In this document: positions 60,632 to 64,000 of the stretch, piece after piece | How the letters are laid out: the number at the start of each line of letters is the position of its first letter | Numbering within the stretch: position 1 is the stretch's first letter | Assembly (NCBI GenBank): GCA_039029195.1 | Contig: JBCCGR010000001.1 | Coordinates: 1-64,000 of the forward strand | Source of the DNA: JBCCGR01 sp039029195 | GTDB lineage: Bacteria > Pseudomonadota > Alphaproteobacteria > Rhizobiales > Rhizobiaceae | Direction: 5' to 3' | DNA length: 64,000 nt | Made by a program: the position numbers and the translations under genes | Notes under the pieces: generated by a model | The model's database searches: none | Seen by the model: only the letters and a program-made list of their open reading frames with translations | What the model was told of the DNA's origin: nothing

Positions 60632-61555
60632 ATGTTTGGAATCATTGAAGGCACCGGGTTCGAGGCAATCGAGCCAATCTTTAACGAGTGCCTGATTGGC
60701 CACGCCCGGGTTGAGCGGCTGTGGACCGGAGCTCGATGGTCTGAAGGTCCAGTCTACTTTGCAGCCGGTCAATATCTGCTTTGGTCGGACATCCCAAATA
60801 ACCGAATGATGCGCTTTGACGAAACTGATGGCTCCGTTTCAGTCTCCCGCTCTCCTTCGAACAATTCAAACGGCAATACGGTTGACCGCCAAGGCCGGCT
60901 TGTCAGCTGTGAACATTTGTCGAGACGTGTGACGCGAACTGAGCATGATGGTTCGATCACGGTCATTGCCGACGGTTTCGAAGGCAAACGGCTGAATTCG
61001 CCAAATGATGTTGTTGTCAAATCGGACGGCTCTGTCTGGTTCACCGATCCAAGTTACGGGATCCTGATGGATTATGAGGGCGAGCGGGCGGAGAGTGAAA
61101 TCGGAGCCTGCCACGTTTATTGCGTTGACCCCAATGGACAGATTTCCGTCGTTGCCGACGATTTCGTCAAACCCAATGGGCTTGCTTTTTCGCCGGATGA
61201 AAATGATCTTTATGTGGCCGATTCAGGTGTCACCCATGATGAAGGTGGGCCGCAGCATATTCGCCGCTTCACGGTTGATGGCGAGAACCGACTTTCTGGT
61301 GGAGAAGTCTTCGCTACCTGCACCGAAGGTGTTTTTGACGGGTTCCGTTTCGACCGGAATGGACGGATTTGGAGCTCCGCTGCCGATGGGGTCCACTGCC
61401 TGTCGTCCGATGGAGCGCTGATTGGAAAAGTAGAAATTCCGGAACTTGTGGGCAATGTCTGTTTCGGCGGGCCGAAGCTCAATAGACTCTACATTTGCGG
61501 AACAACCTCGCTCTATTCCGTGTTCCTGAACGTGAATGGAGTATCGCCCGTATGA
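60632..61555 (+). CDS. SMP-30/gluconolactonase family protein
   Basis: A 307-residue six-bladed propeller hydrolase of the SMP-30/gluconolactonase group, opening an aldonolactone to its acid. Recognisable: LWTGARWSEGPVYFAAGQ, ANRLNSPND-like GKRLNSPNDVVVKSDGSVWF with the metal-binding Asn/Asp, KPNGLAFSPDENDLYVADSG. The start is ATG 60632 with GAGGAG upstream. It follows the two ABC importers, suggesting they bring in a lactone or sugar that is oxidised to one; the idonate/gluconate genes would take the acid further. Confidence 0.92.
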   Translation: MFGIIEGTGFEAIEPIFNECLIGHARVERLWTGARWSEGPVYFAAGQYLLWSDIPNNRMMRFDETDGSVSVSRSPSNNSNGNTVDRQGRLVSCEHLSRRVTRTEHDGSITVIADGFEGKRLNSPNDVVVKSDGSVWFTDPSYGILMDYEGERAESEIGACHVYCVDPNGQISVVADDFVKPNGLAFSPDENDLYVADSGVTHDEGGPQHIRRFTVDGENRLSGGEVFATCTEGVFDGFRFDRNGRIWSSAADGVHCLSSDGALIGKVEIPELVGNVCFGGPKLNRLYICGTTSLYSVFLNVNGVSPV

Positions 61556-61827
61556 GTTTCGTTGATTCCACAGTGCGGCTGACACATCACGCCGCATTGG
61601 CCATGTTGAAGGCTGCCTGCGATAAAGCCGAAGACCTAGGGCAACTGCAATGTATCGTCATTGTCGATCCGAGCGGCGAAACGCCTTCTCGTCTGACGTT
61701 TGATATCTTTTGCGACCCGATCTGCATCATCGGTAAAGCGTTCGTTCTTTCGTCTCATCATTTGCTCCTTAATAGCAATGATGAGCCAAAATCACTCCCT
61801 TATCCCATCAAACCAATCTGTCCATAA
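61552..61827 (+). pseudogene. Truncated GlcG/HbpS-family (DUF336) protein
   Basis: A 91-residue fragment. It begins like GlcG/HbpS proteins (TVRLTHHAALAMLKAACDKA, then CIVIVDPSGETPSRLTF) but the family's FRRMDGA-type region and the glycine-rich end are replaced by unrelated sequence, and the usual length is about 135-140. ATG 61552 overlaps the SMP-30 stop (ATGA), so the gene was once the next member of that operon. It runs into a GST fragment on the other strand near 61.8 kb. Confidence 0.6.
61754..61785. terminator. Hairpin at the junction of two gene fragments
   Basis: CTCATCATTTGCT pairs with AGCAATGATGAG with one bulge around CCTTAAT. It lies between the remnant of the GlcG-like gene and the remnant of the GST gene and could terminate transcription from either side. 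Confidence 0.45.
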
Positions 61828-62144
61828 GGCGCTGACGGGGTACACTGCAAAGCATTGGCCAAACCGTCGTCATCAAGGAATAACTCATATTTAAAGTCAG
61901 CTATATTTGCGAGATATGCGCAAATAACGTGAGAGTCGGACAAAACGAAACCAGCTTCAGTCTGAAGCGCTGGCACCTGAATCAGCGGACTAACGTCGGC
62001 GTAGGCCTTGTTTATTTCGCTTGGTGAGACTTCGATGTCTACTCTCTGAATTCGTGTATCGAGCTCAAGTTCGGTGATCAAAATTGAAACTTTGCGTACG
62101 AATGGGAAGATAGAGTTACAGTAGAGTTTCATGGTGTCTGCCAT
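61800..62144 (-). pseudogene. Glutathione S-transferase fragment, N-terminal domain only
   Basis: A 114-residue frame whose first ~90 residues are a thioredoxin-fold GST N-terminal domain: KLYCNSIFPFVRKVSILI, then IQVPALQTEAGFVLSDSHVI with the glutathione-binding Ser. The C-terminal helical domain is missing; after GLANALQ the sequence becomes unrelated and stops. A full GST would be about 200 residues. It probably lost its end in the rearrangement that also truncated the facing GlcG-like gene. Confidence 0.65.
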
Positions 62145-62557
62145 AGCTGCTGGCGGATGGATATTCTGTTTTGTATCCTTTTCGACATTAAATGGTTTTT
62201 CAAAGCACCTGTCACTTCAGGGGGAGCACAGCAGCATGGAGGCAGATGCGAAGATCCAATGTGGTTCGGTGCCAAAATTGGCTCGAAGTGTGAATTGAGT
62301 TAGATCGAAATCAAGATAGTCTGATCGTCAATCGCGACCCTCATCCGACGTTCGACTACAACTAAGTTTCTCAATTGGATTTCCCGATTGCTGCCGTTCA
62401 GGCATTGGGGCGTCAAATTTAGGTCAATGACGGCAGAGCGGGCAAAGCACCAAAAACTGGGCAATCAGACTATCCTGGCTCCGACACCAATTTCGGCGAC
62501 ATCGCGATAGTTGTGCTACGGAAATTGTTCGGGGGAGCCAATTGGCCGGTGGGCAAC
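62145..62557. other. 413 bp with no recognisable gene
   Basis: Between the GST fragment and fumarylacetoacetase. Base composition is closer to AT than the flanking genes. No frame, repeat or hairpin stands out. Confidence 0.4.
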
Positions 62558-63799
62558 TCATTTTTCCCTAGCTGGCGAAAGCGTACCGACACACGATCCG
62601 AAACCGATCAGATATCCGTCTCCTTGCGTGTGGCCTCGAAGCGTCAGGGTATCACCGTCTTCGACAAAACTGCGTTGGGTTCCGTCTTCCAGGATTAGTG
62701 GCTCCTTGCCACCCCAGGATAATTCCACCAGCGAACCACGGTTTTCCTTGTTGGGACCGGAGATAGTTCCTGATCCAAGCAAATCGCCAACCCGCATGGG
62801 ACAGCCGCTTGAGGTATGATGCGCCAATTGCTGGGCAGCCGAATAATAGAGCTCGTTGTAATTGGTTCGGCAAATAGTGGTTTCAGCAGCATCTTCGGGC
62901 TGCAATCCAACCTCCAGGTGGATATCATAAAGCATCGGCCCTGGCTCCTGGAGGTGAGGGAGAAGTTCCACCTCTCTGGCGGGTGTTGGGCATCGGAAAG
63001 GTTCAAGTGCGAACGCTGAAACGATCCAGGGGCTGATTGTGGTCGCGGTTGCCTTTGCCTGAAATGGACCCAAGGGCTGGTATTCCCACGCCTGTATGTC
63101 GCGAGCTGACCAGTCATTTAGCAAGACATAACCAAAGATGTTGTCAAATGCCTGTTGCACGCTGATAGGGCCGTCCGAGGTCTGCCCGACGATTGCTCCC
63201 ATTTCCAGCTCTATGTCGAACCGTTCCGACCGGCCGAAGCGTGGCACTTCATCATTGGGTCCTTTCAGTTGCCCGTGTGGCCGCTGGATCGGCGTTCCGG
63301 ATATGACAACAGATGATGCGCGGCCATTGTAGCCAATGGGTATGTGGAGCCAGTTCGGAGGCAGCGCATTTTCTGCTCCTCGAAACATCGTGCCAATGTT
63401 GGTGGCATGATGTTTTCCGGCATAGAAGTCCGTGAACTCGGTCACCTCAAACGGCATGTGCATGGCCACCTCATTGAGGGATACTAGATGGGATTCAACA
63501 TCTTCTTGTCTGCTGGAATCTGCAGCGAGACATTCCGTTAATTCGTTGCGCAGCCGCTGCCACTCAGATTGACCCAGCGCCATGAATGCATTCCATGATC
63601 CAGCCTGCAATGTTCCCTCAAATGAAAGAACCCCCGCCTCTTCCAGCGCCGCCACATCAAGCACCTGATCACCGATGGCCACGCCACACCGGGGTTTGCC
63701 CCCGTCGATTGAAAGGGCACCATATGGCAGATTGTTTAGCGGAAACGGGCATCGTGCATCGTTGGCACTTTTCACCCAGCTTTTCTTCAGATCACTCAT
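62558..63799 (-). CDS. fahA: Fumarylacetoacetase
   Basis: A 413-residue hydrolase splitting fumarylacetoacetate to fumarate and acetoacetate, the last step of tyrosine/homogentisate breakdown. Domains: N-terminal barrel (about 1-115) and the FAH catalytic core with TDFYAGKHHATNIGTMFRG, FDIELEMGAIVG, LLNDWSARDIQAWEYQPLGP and the metal-binding acidic residues. Start ATG 63799 is 9 bp after the stop of the isomerase gene, so they form an operon. Confidence 0.96.
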   Translation of the reverse strand: MSDLKKSWVKSANDARCPFPLNNLPYGALSIDGGKPRCGVAIGDQVLDVAALEEAGVLSFEGTLQAGSWNAFMALGQSEWQRLRNELTECLAADSSRQEDVESHLVSLNEVAMHMPFEVTEFTDFYAGKHHATNIGTMFRGAENALPPNWLHIPIGYNGRASSVVISGTPIQRPHGQLKGPNDEVPRFGRSERFDIELEMGAIVGQTSDGPISVQQAFDNIFGYVLLNDWSARDIQAWEYQPLGPFQAKATATTISPWIVSAFALEPFRCPTPAREVELLPHLQEPGPMLYDIHLEVGLQPEDAAETTICRTNYNELYYSAAQQLAHHTSSGCPMRVGDLLGSGTISGPNKENRGSLVELSWGGKEPLILEDGTQRSFVEDGDTLTLRGHTQGDGYLIGFGSCVGTLSPAREK

Positions 63800-63808
63800 A
63801 TTTGGCTC

Positions 63809-64000
63809 TTAAATTGCATCTGGTTGGTTTTCTGGCCTTGCAACGGCAAATGCTGGCAAAACGAGGCATCGAGTTTCTATTTCGGTCAGACGGGTAAAGG
63901 GCGCAAGGTCCAGCCCCCATCGGTGAGCATTATAAAGCTGCGGGACAAGGCAGATGTCAGCCATTGTCGGTTGTTGTCCAAAGCTGAACTGCGCGTCTGG
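63809..64000 (-). CDS. maiA: Maleylacetoacetate isomerase, C-terminal part (runs off the window)
   Basis: The last 63 codons of a GST-superfamily isomerase, read on the minus strand from the window edge: FSFGQQPTMADICLVPQLYN, then LTEIETRCLVLPAFAVA and a PENQPDAI end. This matches the C-terminal domain of MaiA/zeta-class GSTs (TxADxxLVPQxYNA). It converts maleyl- to fumarylacetoacetate, the substrate of the next gene. The 5' end lies outside the window. Confidence 0.9.
   Translation of the reverse strand, partial: PDAQFSFGQQPTMADICLVPQLYNAHRWGLDLAPFTRLTEIETRCLVLPAFAVARPENQPDAI

Noticed and set aside
1..64000. CRISPR arrays, rRNA genes, replication origin, complete insertion sequences
   Set aside because: Looked for at every scale; no regularly spaced repeats, no rRNA-like sequence, no DnaA-box cluster and no transposase with terminal repeats were seen.

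Overview
The window looks like a chromosomal segment of an alphaproteobacterium, most likely a member of the Hyphomicrobiales (Rhizobiales), probably marine or host-associated. The reasons are the Caulobacter/Rhizobium-type cpa (Tad/Flp) pilus locus, the alphaproteobacterial siroheme-sulfite reductase operon with DUF2849 and DUF934, ribosomal protein L21 with a long C-terminal extension, the obg-proB-proA-nadD-rsfS-rlmH housekeeping block, and several LacI, LysR and tripartite tricarboxylate transport (TTT) systems. No assignment below order is attempted.

Layout. 0-2.1 kb: a DUF2855 gene bracketed by a ~71 bp direct repeat, and an Rrf2-type regulator. 2.3-5.1 kb: DUF1826, a class III alcohol dehydrogenase whose structural-zinc cysteines are half lost, and folE2, the FolE-independent GTP cyclohydrolase; together they look like a zinc-sparing operon. 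5.3-14.7 kb: the minus-strand pilus locus flp, cpaA, cpaB-C-D-E-F, tadB, tadC. 15.0-17.4 kb: a divergent PAN/Sel1/peptidoglycan-binding-like secreted protein and a stand-alone pilus-assembly N-domain protein. 17.4-18.0 kb: a DinJ/YafQ toxin-antitoxin pair. 18.1-23.0 kb: Lrp regulator, siroheme synthase with a degenerate methyltransferase half, DUF2849, sulfite reductase, DUF934 and ferredoxin-NADP reductase. 23.1-26.3 kb: an oxidoreductase and two regulators. 26.6-33.7 kb (minus strand): rplU, rpmA, a GNAT acetyltransferase, obg, proB, proA, nadD, rsfS (apparently started from CTG), rlmH.

A tRNA-Ser(CGA) gene at 34.1 kb separates this conserved block from an accessory stretch. 34.6-45.8 kb: an NTF2-like protein, a LysR regulator, a LigI-like amidohydrolase, a sulfatase, a TTT transporter, and a CoA-transferase / acyl-CoA dehydrogenase / acyl-CoA ligase set, which reads as uptake and CoA-dependent breakdown of an unidentified organic acid. 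About 1.1 kb without a recognisable gene follows. 47.0-52.5 kb: idonate/gluconate catabolism (idonate 5-dehydrogenase, hydroxyacid dehydrogenase, gluconate 5-dehydrogenase, gluconokinase, a 6-phosphogluconate-dehydrogenase-like enzyme, a small dimeric barrel protein) with a LacI regulator, and two abutting palindromic operators in the divergent promoter. 52.5-61.6 kb: a second LacI regulator and two complete sugar ABC importers followed by an SMP-30/gluconolactonase. Its operators share a core with the idonate operators, so both clusters probably serve one aldonate/aldonolactone route. 61.6-62.1 kb holds two truncated genes meeting tail to tail. 62.6-64.0 kb ends with fumarylacetoacetase and the 3' end of maleylacetoacetate isomerase, the last steps of homogentisate breakdown.

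All calls come from reading translations and motifs by eye. No database search was run, so family names are recognition-based, and start choices rest on visible ribosome-binding sites and overlaps.
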